A DNA stretch of 64,000 nucleotides from Marisediminitalea aggregata (GCF_900129565.1 NZ_FQWD01000001.1:372001-436000); one strand, 5' to 3'; shown: positions 9,501 to 17,620, numbered from the stretch's first letter. Notes: generated by a model not told the origin, from the letters alone. Numbers and translations are program-made.

Positions 9501-9881
9501 GTGTTCTTCGGCTACGCCAACACCGACAGCTGGATCAGTATGATTCCAGGTGGTCACCACGGTGCAAGTAACGCAATGGTGTGGTCTGGTACAGCATGGT
9601 ATGACGCCTTTACTGACCAGGTACTTGAGACTGGTTCCTGGTATCACATGGTTATGGTGAACAACCAGGGCGACATGACGATTTACATCAACGGTGAAGA
9701 GGGCTTCAGTGGCGCAGGCTTCCCGGATGTATTCTCGCCAGTGTCAGTAACGTCATTCTCGTTAGGTGCAAACTTCTGGGATGCCGCGTTTAACGGCCAA
9801 CTGGATGAGGTGTACGTATTCGACGATGCACTGACCGCCACCGATGTAATGCAAATTTACAATGCGCAAAAGCCCGAATAG
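6507..9881 (+). CDS. Modular GH43 endo-arabinanase-like lipoprotein with two Ig-like/LamG modules
   Basis: 1124 residues, start supported by GAGG upstream. Lipobox LGGC at 17-20 makes it a lipoprotein, probably surface exposed. The GH43 domain spans about 50-400 with catalytic Asp60 (HDPSV), Asp209 (IDPDV) and Glu262 (IEGPN), in the style of bacterial endo-1,5-alpha-L-arabinanases. An arabinanase C-terminal beta-barrel-like region follows to about 510. Then come two similar tandem units, each an Ig-like domain with ITWTSSHPDY or ISWESSNPAV plus a LamG/concanavalin-like domain with LDGTNGIRLPD or LDGTYGVQLPD. The LamG domains probably bind polymer. First gene of an operon with a second GH43 and GH51. 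Endo activity is inferred from family resemblance. Confidence 0.88.
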   Translation: MKWNKVLLAVSISAALGGCGDGTQQKVEGIVQAPDNTAPVSIADPVFPTEVTFTDAGVHDPSVIRLDDGTFYVFGSHMAYASSTDLVNWTQLNPAAADNAAAAADTPLFNTYGSEVAEGIDWVGGWVGSWASDVIQLADGRYYFYYNHCALPENGECVSRSYLGVAVSDDVEGPYEDLGLIVTSGHVGDENPGINGENYDGNIHPNAIDPDVFFDKEGRLWMVYGSYSGGIWIMEMDPQTGKALPDQGYGTKLMGGFYSAIEGPNMLYSPESDYYYLFTSFGGFNNADGYNMRIARSRNPDGPFEDIKGQDMIGAAGAWSAIEGYGNKIMGGHLYDVNPGEAGSDHGYMSPGHNSVYFDESTGQYFVIFHTRFPGTGEIHNVRVHEMFVNEDGWMVVAPHRYVPVQEGDNIADETDLIGTFRVINHETDIAREAKISSYMTLEDYNVISGDFSGKWYYEADNTVRLYIDGLGTYKGVSSWQYNDNMGQFVPTFTAVGEDGSSLWGSKTSTTDEGTALTNTLAAINFPEQTTFNLDLPAVGANGAAITWTSSHPDYIEVKGTPEQPNASYTGTVSRPNVGNDDATVTLTASATLNGVTQTQSYEVVVPARVAYNRVAHFSFDSDLSDGIGNYSAATETGIRPDSTDGTVTFAAGQNGQAAVLDGTNGIRLPDGIIDSYDYTVSMWLNASQTTIFTPALFGDAGANGWINLAPHSWDGNIMLWSNSALKGANPWFDGITGVPMPLNTWTHVAFSVNKGIVKVFVDGVQTTEIGGLPDIFTGQNATFTLGTNPFDIPFVGMIDDVKFYDTALTAGEVKNLDVTPLSTSELLASAQELLDLGDISAVVSDLPMTVSGPYASAISWESSNPAVVSTKGVVTRPANGEDDAVVTLTATITLEGSSVTKTFEATVRALGLPDPVVHYSFDNEDLTDATGNFDAGTTTGALLTEAGGAAVYADGIAGKALDLDGTYGVQLPDNLIGDNTYAISVWFNPDSLALYSPVFFGYANTDSWISMIPGGHHGASNAMVWSGTAWYDAFTDQVLETGSWYHMVMVNNQGDMTIYINGEEGFSGAGFPDVFSPVSVTSFSLGANFWDAAFNGQLDEVYVFDDALTATDVMQIYNAQKPE

Positions 9882-9903
9882 GCGCGCATTACGCTAATAA
9901 CCT

Positions 9904-9929
9904 AACCGGCACTTCGGTGCCGGTTTTTT
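9904..9929 (+). terminator. Rho-independent terminator after the modular GH43
   Basis: AACCGGCAC-TTCG-GTGCCGGTT followed by TTTTTT, 23 bp after the stop. The next gene starts only 33 bp later, so it may act as a partial terminator that lowers expression of the following GH43 and GH51. Confidence 0.88.
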
Positions 9930-9961
9930 CGTTTTCTCTGTTTTTTAATTTAAGGATTATT

Positions 9962-10954
9962 ATGCGACAAATCAGTTTAGCATTGGCCATGGTTGCCTTG
10001 ACTGGCTGCTCGGGCGAATCTGAGGTAAATACCCCGGCCCCGACTACAGCGCTGGAAGCCAATAACCCCCTGTTTACCGATGTTTTTACTGCCGACCCTG
10101 CAGCGTTAGTACATAACGATACAGTCTATCTGTATACCGGTCACGATGAAGCGCCCAACAACGACGTGTTCTTCCAAATGCATGACTGGCTGGTATTCAG
10201 CTCTACCGACATGGTGAACTGGGAAGCCCATGGCCCTATCATGAAGGCCACCGATTTCGCATGGGCGAAAGGTGATGCCTGGGCAGCACACATGGTAGAA
10301 AAAGACGGTACCTTTTACTTCTACACCACCGTTCGTCATAAAGACGACAAGCCAGGATTCGCCATTGGTGTCGCAACGTCAGACTCGCCTACCGGTCCGT
10401 TTAAAGACGCCATCGGCAAGGCATTGATCACCGATGATATGACCAAGCATACGCCAAACGACTGGGATGACATCGACCCCGCCATTTTCATTGAGGAAAA
10501 TGGTGATACCTATATGTTTTTTGGTAATTTAGTTCCCAAGTACGTGAAGCTTAAAGACAATATGATTGAGCTTGACGGTGAGATTAAGGTACTCGATTTA
10601 CCCAATTACACCGAAGCGTCGTGGGTACATAAAAAGGGCGATAATTATTACCTCAGCTATGCCTGTGAATTCCCGGAAAAGATTTGTTATGCCATGAGTA
10701 AGAGTATTCATGGCCCATGGGAATACAAAGGCATTCTGAACGAGATCGCGGGTAACACAGAAACCAATCACCAGTCGATCATCGAGTTTAAAGGTAAAGA
10801 TTACTTCATCTATCACACAGGTGCAGTGCCGCCTATCGATGGTAAACCCAGTGGCGGCCGCTTCCGCCGTTCAGTTGCCATAGACCCGCTTTATTACAAC
10901 GAAGATGGCACGCTTAAACGCGTCGTCATGACAACGGAAGGTATTCAGCCTTAA
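9962..10954 (+). CDS. GH43 family arabinofuranosidase/xylosidase-like lipoprotein
   Basis: 330 residues. The start at 9962 is preferred over an upstream in-frame ATG at 9917, because AAGGA precedes it and it opens a clean lipoprotein signal (MRQISLALAMVALTGC). Catalytic residues read as Asp45 (TADPA), Asp172 (DIDPAIF) and Glu218 (YTEASW). Motifs such as NDTVYLYTGHDEA and YAMSKSIHGPWEYKG are typical of exo-acting GH43 members that trim arabinose or xylose side chains. Substrate cannot be assigned from sequence; its place between an arabinanase-like GH43 and GH51 argues for arabinofuranosides. GH51 follows after 11 bp. Confidence 0.85.
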   Translation: MRQISLALAMVALTGCSGESEVNTPAPTTALEANNPLFTDVFTADPAALVHNDTVYLYTGHDEAPNNDVFFQMHDWLVFSSTDMVNWEAHGPIMKATDFAWAKGDAWAAHMVEKDGTFYFYTTVRHKDDKPGFAIGVATSDSPTGPFKDAIGKALITDDMTKHTPNDWDDIDPAIFIEENGDTYMFFGNLVPKYVKLKDNMIELDGEIKVLDLPNYTEASWVHKKGDNYYLSYACEFPEKICYAMSKSIHGPWEYKGILNEIAGNTETNHQSIIEFKGKDYFIYHTGAVPPIDGKPSGGRFRRSVAIDPLYYNEDGTLKRVVMTTEGIQP

Positions 10955-10965
10955 GGAGTTACATC

Positions 10966-12501
10966 ATGAAAAGCAAATTGCTGGTAGCCACGTTATTCGG
11001 CGTTGGTTTGTCATTCGGCTGCGTGTCGGAACAACACGACGTCACCCTCACTGCGAACCTGAAAGAAACAGGCCCGCTGTTACACAAAGACATCTACGGG
11101 CAATTTGCCGAGCACCTTGGCCGGGGTATTTATGAAGGGATTTATGTAGGACCCGACTCTGATATTCCCAACACCAAGGGGTTTCGCAATGATGTACTCA
11201 ATGCATTAAGAGCAATAAAAGTACCGCTGGTGCGCTGGCCCGGCGGCTGCTTTGCTGACGAATACCACTGGCGCGACGGCATCGGCGATCCAGATAAACG
11301 CCCGGTTAAAGTAAATACCCACTGGGGCGGTGTGGAAGAAACCAACGCAGTAGGCACCCACGAAATCTTCGATTTCATTGAACTGCTGGGCGCAGATGCC
11401 TACATCAACGGCAATCTGGGCAGCGGCAGCGTGCGTGAGATGGCGGAGTGGGTCGAATACATGACCTCCGACAAAAACTCCACACTGGCCAATGAGCGCC
11501 GTAAAAACGGCCGTGAAGAACCCTGGGATATCGCCTATTTCGGCATCGGTAATGAGAGCTGGGGCTGCGGCGGTCACATGAGCCCGGAGTACTATGTCGA
11601 TTTGTACAATCAGTACGCCACATTCATCAAAACACCACCGGGTAAAAAACCGAAGTTGGTTGGCAGTGGCGGTCACACTGAAGACACAGAATGGACAGAT
11701 GTACTGAGTGCGAATATCGAACGCAATATGAGCGGTATCAGCTACCACTTCTACACCTTGCCTAACAGTGACTGGCAGAACAAAGGTCATGCTACTGAGT
11801 TCAACAATGACGATTGGTTTGCCACAATGGAACGCACCTATCGCATGGACGACTACCTGAAAGCTAACATTGCAAAGCTGGATAAAAATGACCCGGAAGG
11901 CAAAATTGGTCTTTACGTGGATGAATGGGGCACCTGGTATGATCCGGAACCTGGTCGTGAGCCCGGCTTTCTATATCAGCAAAATACCTTGCGCGACGCG
12001 GTTGTGACTGCAGTTAACTTTAACCTGTTTAACAAATACGCCGAACGCGTCCACATGACCAACATTGCGCAAATGGTTAACGTATTGCAGGCCATGGTGC
12101 TCACTGACGGTGCAGATATGCTGGTTACCCCGACCTACCACGTGTTTGGTATGTACAAGGTATTCCAGGATGCAACCGCTATTCCGTTTACCATCGACAG
12201 TGATGTGTATCAGCACGGCGAAAAGCAACTTCCCGCAGTAACTGCGTCTTTGGCGAAAGGCACAGATGGCCATGTGTATTTGGCACTGGTGAACTTGGAT
12301 CCGGAGAACGAAGCGAGTATTGCACTTAACTTCAGCAACGCTAACTTCAGCAAGTTAACCGGTGAACTGTTGACCCATGACGCGATGACAGCCAAAAACA
12401 CCTTTGAGCACAAAGAGGTCGTAAAGCCTGTTTCATTCAGTGCCTCGCTAAGTGACTTAACCCTACCTGCAAAATCGGTATTGGTGGGTCGCCTGCAGTA
12501 A
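10966..12501 (+). CDS. GH51 alpha-L-arabinofuranosidase
   Basis: 511 residues; AAGGAG lies before the ATG. GH51 retaining enzyme: acid/base Glu197 (GIGNESWGCGG) and nucleophile Glu320 (YVDEWGTW), with RWPGGCFADEYHWRDGIG upstream. It removes terminal alpha-L-arabinofuranosyl units. The N-terminus is hydrophobic and ends in SFGC at Cys19. This resembles a lipoprotein signal, but Phe at -2 and Ser at -3 are off consensus, so Sec export with an uncertain anchor is the safer reading. Most GH51 enzymes are cytoplasmic, which makes the export signal notable. Last gene of its operon. Confidence 0.93.
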   Translation: MKSKLLVATLFGVGLSFGCVSEQHDVTLTANLKETGPLLHKDIYGQFAEHLGRGIYEGIYVGPDSDIPNTKGFRNDVLNALRAIKVPLVRWPGGCFADEYHWRDGIGDPDKRPVKVNTHWGGVEETNAVGTHEIFDFIELLGADAYINGNLGSGSVREMAEWVEYMTSDKNSTLANERRKNGREEPWDIAYFGIGNESWGCGGHMSPEYYVDLYNQYATFIKTPPGKKPKLVGSGGHTEDTEWTDVLSANIERNMSGISYHFYTLPNSDWQNKGHATEFNNDDWFATMERTYRMDDYLKANIAKLDKNDPEGKIGLYVDEWGTWYDPEPGREPGFLYQQNTLRDAVVTAVNFNLFNKYAERVHMTNIAQMVNVLQAMVLTDGADMLVTPTYHVFGMYKVFQDATAIPFTIDSDVYQHGEKQLPAVTASLAKGTDGHVYLALVNLDPENEASIALNFSNANFSKLTGELLTHDAMTAKNTFEHKEVVKPVSFSASLSDLTLPAKSVLVGRLQ

Positions 12502-12522
12502 TCGGCTACACTTTGGTTTCGA

Positions 12523-12554
12523 GCAGAAACGGCTTAATCCAGGCCGTTTTCTGC
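12523..12554. terminator. Hairpin between convergent GH51 and tapT
   Basis: GCAGAAACGGC pairs with GCCGTTTTCTGC with one bulged base and a 9-nt loop. It overlaps the tapT stop and could end both convergent transcripts. Confidence 0.55.
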
Positions 12555-13235
12555 CTGTTCGTTTTTATCTGTCAGGTGCGGCTTACCCTTCAAATATTGA
12601 CGTCTGAAGTGCTTGAAATAGCGGCTTAGCGCATCTGCAGACTGTCCTTCTCCTGCTAATCTGAGCACTTCTATACCTACTTCCGCAGTGCAAAGTTGAT
12701 AGTCGTGTGCTGCTTCACGCAGCAAATAGTCCGACTGCTCACTGGGTGTCACACCTAGCACCGGCAAGTGCTGTAAATATGCACTCTTTTTAAACATCTT
12801 ACGGGCTTCTCGCCAGGTGCCGTCCAACATAATAAACAAAGGTATTCTCCCCTTATGACCCGACGGAACACGGCTAATGCACCTGTCGGCTTCTGCGTAC
12901 TCGTGCGGGAAGATAATCATTGGCAAGTAACGCGGGTCTTGCAGTAAATCCAATAACGCCTGCTGAGGCTCGGTACGGTGCCAGGTAAACGCAAAATTCG
13001 CTTTCGCGACATCGGCAATAAGTCGCCCGGTATTCGACGGCTTATAGCATTCCCCTTTAAACATTAAAAACAGAAACGCGCTGTTAGCCGTTGGCGATGG
13101 TACTGCATCGCACATGCAGTCCTTAACCGGCAACAGACAACCCTCGCAGCGCTTAACTTTACCGCCACGAGCAATGAAGGGTTTTGTTGATGCCGCCAGT
13201 TCTCTCTGACGTAAGGCTAAAATGGCGTTGTGCAA
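12534..13235 (-). CDS. tapT: tRNA-uridine aminocarboxypropyltransferase (DTW domain)
   Basis: 233 residues, similar along its length to E. coli YfiP/TapT, which makes acp3U47 in tRNA from S-adenosylmethionine. Features: CEGCLLPVKDCMCD cysteine cluster near 30-43, MKPSNTGRL-like segment, FPHEYAEAD, and the name-giving DGTW within LFIMLDGTWREARKMF. The C-terminal CTAEVGIEVLRLAGE segment is also shared. It has no link to arabinose metabolism and is a housekeeping gene set within the locus. Confidence 0.88.
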   Translation of the reverse strand: MHNAILALRQRELAASTKPFIARGGKVKRCEGCLLPVKDCMCDAVPSPTANSAFLFLMFKGECYKPSNTGRLIADVAKANFAFTWHRTEPQQALLDLLQDPRYLPMIIFPHEYAEADRCISRVPSGHKGRIPLFIMLDGTWREARKMFKKSAYLQHLPVLGVTPSEQSDYLLREAAHDYQLCTAEVGIEVLRLAGEGQSADALSRYFKHFRRQYLKGKPHLTDKNEQAENGLD

Positions 13236-13334
13236 TGCAAGGAACTTAACAATGAAGGAAACGAGAGTATAGCTGATGTCCCTGCTGAATAGCAGTAGTT
13301 AAAACAATGGGTACACAATGCGGTGTGAAATAAA

Positions 13335-13355
13335 CGCAGGCCCGATGGGCCTGCG
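13335..13355 (-). terminator. Terminator of the siderophore receptor gene
   Basis: CGCAGGCCC-GAT-GGGCCTGCG. Read on the minus strand it is followed by TTTATTTC, 22 bp after the receptor stop. Confidence 0.8.
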
Positions 13356-13377
13356 AAAACTTGCGTTCAGACGTTGT

Positions 13378-15468
13378 TTACAGACGTCCAACCAATGTCA
13401 GCATGGCATTGATTGGCGCAGCCACTGTAGCCTGATGTGTTGAGTGTGCATTCGGGAAATACACTTCGTCAGTCAGGTTTTCAATATTTAACTGCACGCG
13501 CAGATCGTCGGAAATATCGTAGTAGGCCGACGCATCAACACGGGTATAGCTTGGCAATACAGCACTGTTGCTATTGTTAATGAAGCTCTCGTCCTGATAG
13601 GTCGCGCCCAGGCCAATACCGAATCGGTCATTGATTTGGTATGTCGACCATACCGAGAACGTATTCTCTGGTAATTCGCGCGGCGTTCTGCCGGTTGGAC
13701 CGGAGCGCTCAACAATTTCGCCATCCAGGTTGCTGTAGTTTACCGATACATGCCAGTCTTCTGACAGAGCACCACTTAACTGCAGCTCAAAACCGGAAAT
13801 TTCAGAGTTGATCACGTCCAGTGTTGCCGGGTCTTCGTCAGCGACCTGGGGAGATTTCTGTTCATTCTCAAACACCGCAGCCGTAAAGCTAAGTCCTTGG
13901 GCAAAGTCCCACTTCAGACCAATTTCCTGGTTGCTGTAGGTGTCCGGGTCTAACTGACTCTTACTGCCATTGATATCAGTGTACTGTTCACCGCTGCGAG
14001 GCAGGAATGACTCGCTGTAGCTGGCATAAACTGAGATGTTTTCCTGAGGCTTATAGATCAAGCCTGCACGCGGAGAAACCTGGTCGTCTTTACGACTGAG
14101 GTTTTCATCTGCTTTAGCATTGAACACTTCGATATCGAAGCTGTCAAAACGCGCACCCAATACCAGGTCAAAGTGTTCAGATAACTCAATCTCGTCCTGC
14201 AAGAAGAAAGAGAACACATCCAACGACACACGGGTATCGTCATTCAACGCGCTGAATGCCACCGTAAATGGTGTGCCGTCTGCGTTAACACCCGCCATGT
14301 TGCGAATATTTAACGGACGCGCCAGCGTGAATACTTCCTTGTCATTTCCCGTTGTGCTGAACACGGGATTAAAGCGGTTCTGATCTGAGTTTGTTTGAAT
14401 AAACTCGGTACCCGCTATTACAGTGTGGCCAATACCACCGGTCTGGAATTCACCGATCAGGTTGCCCGACAGGATCAGATTGTCACGTTGGGTATTATCG
14501 ATATAGCCGTCAAGCTCAACCGTGTTTGCGGCAGCATCAAAGTCATTAGCGTAGAAGTTTGAATAGACTTTGTCGTAATCGCCGTAAAACGCGTTTACGT
14601 TACCTTTAATATTGTCAGCAAACTGATGCTGCACATTGGCGCGGAATACGTGCGCTTCCAGCTCGTGATAGTTATTAGCCGGATCACCAAAGGTGATGTC
14701 TTTTAAGGCTTCAACCGGCTTACCGTTGTCACCCGTAGGAATACCACGATCGATAAAGCGCTCGTGATTAATGTACTCGTAAGACACATCCAGTACGGTG
14801 TCAGTCGCTAACTCAAAACGTGCTGTAGGATTAAAGCCAATACGCTCACCGTCGAAGAAATCTCGATGATTCTCAAGCGATTCATACATTGCATTAACGC
14901 GCACCGCAGACGTGCTGCTGATATCAGTGTTTGTATCCACTTCCACGCCGTAACCGCCAAAGGTGTTTAACGTCGCTTTGTAACCCGTAAAGGTGTCATC
15001 CAGTTGCGCCTTCTTAGACACGCGATTCAGGATACCGCCAGTACCACCACGACCAAACAGCAGCGCGTTAGGGCCGCGTAAAATCTCTACCTGCTCAACA
15101 TTGTACAACGAACGGAAATACTGCACGTCATCGCGGTTACCGTCGATATAGAAGTCAGCAGTTGAACGCACACCACGGAATACCACTGAGTCACGGTGAC
15201 CTTCACCCATTGAGGTATTCACACCGGGCGTATAATCAATAATCTCGCCAATGCTGGTGATACCACGAGCAATGATCTCGTCTGCAGTCATGATGGACAA
15301 ACTCTGAGGAACATCAATGATTGGCGTAGGGGTTTTTACCGAGTTCGATTGATTAAACGACAAGTACTGTCCTTCCACAACAATGTGTTCGGGATCGTCC
15401 TGGGTATTTGCCACAGCGGCATTGCTAAACAGCAACGCTGCGGTGATCGCAGATAGTTGGAATTTCAA
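13378..15468 (-). CDS. TonB-dependent siderophore receptor
   Basis: 696 residues with a signal peptide (cleavage after NAAVA near residue 20). The plug domain shows TPIIDVPQSLSIMTADEI, RGITSIGEIIDYTPGVN, VVFRGVRSTADFYIDGNRDD and VEQVEILRGPNALLFGRGGTGG, the pattern of siderophore receptors such as FhuA, Fiu and FpvA. The barrel ends with AHSTHQATVAAPINAMLTLVGRL. It should import a ferric siderophore across the outer membrane using TonB-ExbBD energy. A Fur-box-like sequence lies about 100 bp upstream, which fits iron repression. The ligand cannot be predicted. Confidence 0.92.
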   Translation of the reverse strand: MKFQLSAITAALLFSNAAVANTQDDPEHIVVEGQYLSFNQSNSVKTPTPIIDVPQSLSIMTADEIIARGITSIGEIIDYTPGVNTSMGEGHRDSVVFRGVRSTADFYIDGNRDDVQYFRSLYNVEQVEILRGPNALLFGRGGTGGILNRVSKKAQLDDTFTGYKATLNTFGGYGVEVDTNTDISSTSAVRVNAMYESLENHRDFFDGERIGFNPTARFELATDTVLDVSYEYINHERFIDRGIPTGDNGKPVEALKDITFGDPANNYHELEAHVFRANVQHQFADNIKGNVNAFYGDYDKVYSNFYANDFDAAANTVELDGYIDNTQRDNLILSGNLIGEFQTGGIGHTVIAGTEFIQTNSDQNRFNPVFSTTGNDKEVFTLARPLNIRNMAGVNADGTPFTVAFSALNDDTRVSLDVFSFFLQDEIELSEHFDLVLGARFDSFDIEVFNAKADENLSRKDDQVSPRAGLIYKPQENISVYASYSESFLPRSGEQYTDINGSKSQLDPDTYSNQEIGLKWDFAQGLSFTAAVFENEQKSPQVADEDPATLDVINSEISGFELQLSGALSEDWHVSVNYSNLDGEIVERSGPTGRTPRELPENTFSVWSTYQINDRFGIGLGATYQDESFINNSNSAVLPSYTRVDASAYYDISDDLRVQLNIENLTDEVYFPNAHSTHQATVAAPINAMLTLVGRL

Positions 15469-15565
15469 GTCATATTCTCCATTTGTTTGAGTGCGTTCTT
15501 AAGGCCGGAGCCTAGCTGCGAGGCGGTTTTTATTTTTGTTGAGTGCGATCGCGGGAAAGAATGTT

Positions 15566-15584
15566 AATGCGAACTATTATTAAT
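15566..15584. promoter_or_regulatory. Candidate Fur box of the siderophore receptor
   Basis: AATGCGAACTATTATTAAT resembles the 19-bp Fur consensus of gammaproteobacteria (GATAATGATAATCATTATC and its AATGCGAAT-type variants). It sits 98 bp upstream of a siderophore receptor. Confidence 0.55.
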
Positions 15585-15657
15585 TTCAACCAATGTTAAG
15601 AATTGGTTAGAATTGATTATTCCGAAAGAATAGATGCGTCAAAATCACGCAAATAAA

Positions 15658-15684
15658 AGCCCTTTATACAGTGAATAAAGGGCT
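15658..15684 (-). terminator. Terminator of the small outer-membrane barrel gene
   Basis: Minus strand: AGCCCTTTAT-loop 7-ATAAAGGGCT followed by TTTATTTG, about 85 bp after the stop at 15769. Confidence 0.82.
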
Positions 15685-15768
15685 AATTTAGTCCTGCATT
15701 TATAGCTTGCAAACAAAAGTTAGCATTCTGTAAATCCAAAATTCTCTGAGACAGTCGTCAAGCCAGTG

Positions 15769-16416
15769 CTAAAAACGATATTCAACCGTCATGCTGTATT
15801 GTTTCATTGCCATGAACTGATGCAAGCTTGCACTTGTGTTCAATGAAAGGTTTTCAGTGATATCCCATGCGATACCCAGGCCACCCACGACTCCCCATTT
15901 ATTAGTAGTCTCACTGCCTATTGGCGTCCATTCTGAGGATTGCCGTTGTCTGGTAGTACTGTCGATTGAATAATAGGCGACGCCTGCTTTGCCATAGACG
16001 TGAAAAGACTCACTGATTTGATAGAACCTGTGGGTCACTTCTGCGGTGAGGATAGTCAGGTCTGCGTTGGTATCATAGCGTTCAGAATCCTGTGAACAGA
16101 ATAAGCAATCTAATCCGTCCAAAAAGCCCAACTCAATGCCGCTCGCATATGTGAGTTTTAAACTGGTATCTGATGTTAGGTAATAACCCAATGCCAGTTG
16201 GTAATTAACCAGGTCATTGTCGCTGCCCGTCAGCTCATGATCACCGAGATACTGGGTCACGCTCTCCGGCAATTCTTTGCGAGCATCGCTCTCGTTGTAG
16301 TTATACACACTGGTAAAAGCAGCACCTTCTACGAACCAATTATTGTTATCAGCATGCGCGTTAGGCACGAGTACAGCAGCACTCAGTGCAAACGCACAGA
16401 TTCCTTTTTTATTCAT
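15769..16416 (-). CDS. Small outer-membrane beta-barrel protein
   Basis: 215 residues when started at 16416 (MNKKGICAFALSAAVLVPNAHA), which opens a normal signal peptide cleaved after AHA. The longer ATG at 16509 would add 31 residues ahead of it. The mature part has alternating beta strands, LALGYYLTSDTSLKLTYASG, VYGKAGVAYYSID and WGVVGGLGIAWDI. It ends in the C-terminal aromatic YSMTVEYRF typical of Bam-assembled barrels. Length fits an 8-strand OmpA/OmpW-like barrel. A Cys pair (CLFC) lies in an extracellular-loop position. Function unknown. Confidence 0.75.
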   Translation of the reverse strand: MNKKGICAFALSAAVLVPNAHADNNNWFVEGAAFTSVYNYNESDARKELPESVTQYLGDHELTGSDNDLVNYQLALGYYLTSDTSLKLTYASGIELGFLDGLDCLFCSQDSERYDTNADLTILTAEVTHRFYQISESFHVYGKAGVAYYSIDSTTRQRQSSEWTPIGSETTNKWGVVGGLGIAWDITENLSLNTSASLHQFMAMKQYSMTVEYRF

Positions 16417-16500
16417 GTTATATCCCGATATTGGGGTCTGAGTAACCCGGTGTTGAAAACCGCTATGATAGTGTACGGGAGTGAAAAGAAGGTGAAATGT

Positions 16501-16524
16501 AAAGGGCAAATATTATTGCCCTTT
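16501..16524 (-). terminator. Hairpin after the alpha/beta-hydrolase gene
   Basis: AAAGGGCAA-N6-TTGCCCTTT, a perfect 9-bp stem 10 bp downstream of the minus-strand stop at 16535. The following U tract is weak. Confidence 0.6.
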
Positions 16525-16534
16525 AATAACGCTT

Positions 16535-17395
16535 TTACAGACTCTTGATGAATGCCTGATAGGCTTCTACAGCAATAGGCGAGGTCAGCACGTTATTATG
16601 CTCTGCCCCTTCCACGACAACGAGGTTTTTATTGTCGGAGGGCGATACCCGGTAAAGGATCTCGCTGTATTTAGGTGGTGTTTTGCGATCTTTTTCACCC
16701 ACAATTAACAGTAACGGGCCTTTGTAACTGCCTACCTGGTAGGCATTATCTACCGACTTCAGGCTGTCAGACAGCTTATAGCGAGTAAGCCAGGCCGTCC
16801 AACCAGGTGAGTTGTCGTAAATCAACTGGGTTAAATTCACTACCGGCCCTTCCAGTACCAAACCATCGGGTTTGCGTTGCAGTGCAATATGCGTAGCAAC
16901 CGCTGTGCCCAGCTCAACCCCATGCACCAACATTGGCTTGTCATTACGCAGCTTATCTACAGCAAAGTCGTAAATGGCCAAGGCATCCTGCAGCATAAAT
17001 TCAGGGTTCATGTCTTTAGGCTTGTCGCTAATCCCAGCGCCTGGGTAGTCAAACCAGATAATATTAGCGGGAATACTGCCTAAACGGTGCAGCTTACTGG
17101 CAGATTTATTGATGGTTGATGCGTTGCCGCCGAACAAAACTATATTGGCTTTCGCACCGTGATACAGAGCCTGAACCCCGCGTATCTGGTTTCCTCGCAC
17201 ACCGGTAATTGTTACCGGCTTTACCGCCACCGAGATACCGTCTTTAAACGCTTTACCCTGAAAATGCGTGAGGTCGAGCTTTTCGACGTTGGGAGACTGA
17301 TATATCAGGTTTTGCGGGGTTACGTTAATGACGCAGCCAGACACCACTACAAGTAAGAGGCCTAGAAAAAGAGAAAGATAAATGCGATTGGGCAT
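16535..17395 (-). CDS. Alpha/beta-hydrolase-fold lipoprotein with Glu in place of the nucleophile Ser
   Basis: 286 residues from the start at 17395 (AAGGA upstream); an alternative start lies at 17410. The signal MPNRIYLSLFLGLLLVVVSGC carries lipobox VSGC. The fold resembles BEM46-type hydrolases: IIWFDYPGAGISDKP near 112-126, charge-relay Asp236 (GEKDRKTP) and His266 (GAEHNN). The nucleophile elbow, normally GxSxG, reads GVELG with Glu161. It may be a pseudoenzyme or use another mechanism. The neighbours are a barrel protein and, beyond a gap, the GH43-ricin gene, and give no functional clue. Confidence 0.78.
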   Translation of the reverse strand: MPNRIYLSLFLGLLLVVVSGCVINVTPQNLIYQSPNVEKLDLTHFQGKAFKDGISVAVKPVTITGVRGNQIRGVQALYHGAKANIVLFGGNASTINKSASKLHRLGSIPANIIWFDYPGAGISDKPKDMNPEFMLQDALAIYDFAVDKLRNDKPMLVHGVELGTAVATHIALQRKPDGLVLEGPVVNLTQLIYDNSPGWTAWLTRYKLSDSLKSVDNAYQVGSYKGPLLLIVGEKDRKTPPKYSEILYRVSPSDNKNLVVVEGAEHNNVLTSPIAVEAYQAFIKSL

Positions 17396-17530
17396 GCTTG
17401 TCCTTGCCAAAGTGAATTCCGCTGAAAATGAACGCCTATACCATAAGTATAGAGGCTACTTGAAGTTTTGAGTATCAGCCTATCAATTAATTTAGCACTT
17501 GCCCACTGTGATAACGACAACACCGACCAG

Positions 17531-17570
17531 AAAAAAGAAGGGGCAACACCGCCCTACTCGGTGCCGCCCC
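17531..17570 (-). terminator. Rho-independent terminator of the galM-GH97-GH43 operon
   Basis: On the minus strand a stem with GGGGC/GCCCC and CACCG/CGGTG segments around a 7-nt loop is followed by TTCTTTTTTC. A second hairpin GATGTCC/GGACATC (17585-17609) lies just before it. Confidence 0.85.
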
Positions 17571-17620
17571 CGGAACAACTCAGGCGATGTCCAGCCGTTG
17601 CCGGACATCCTGTTCAAATG

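Larger units (their letters stand above)
15469..15768. other. Intergenic region upstream of the siderophore receptor (300 bp)
   Basis: It holds the receptor promoter region with a Fur-like box (15566-15584) and the terminator of the upstream barrel gene (15658-15684). No small gene was recognised. Confidence 0.6.

Noticed and set aside
11206..11790. 194-codon frame antisense to GH51
   Set aside because: It is the mirror of a strongly conserved GH51 gene; no ribosome site or family motif.
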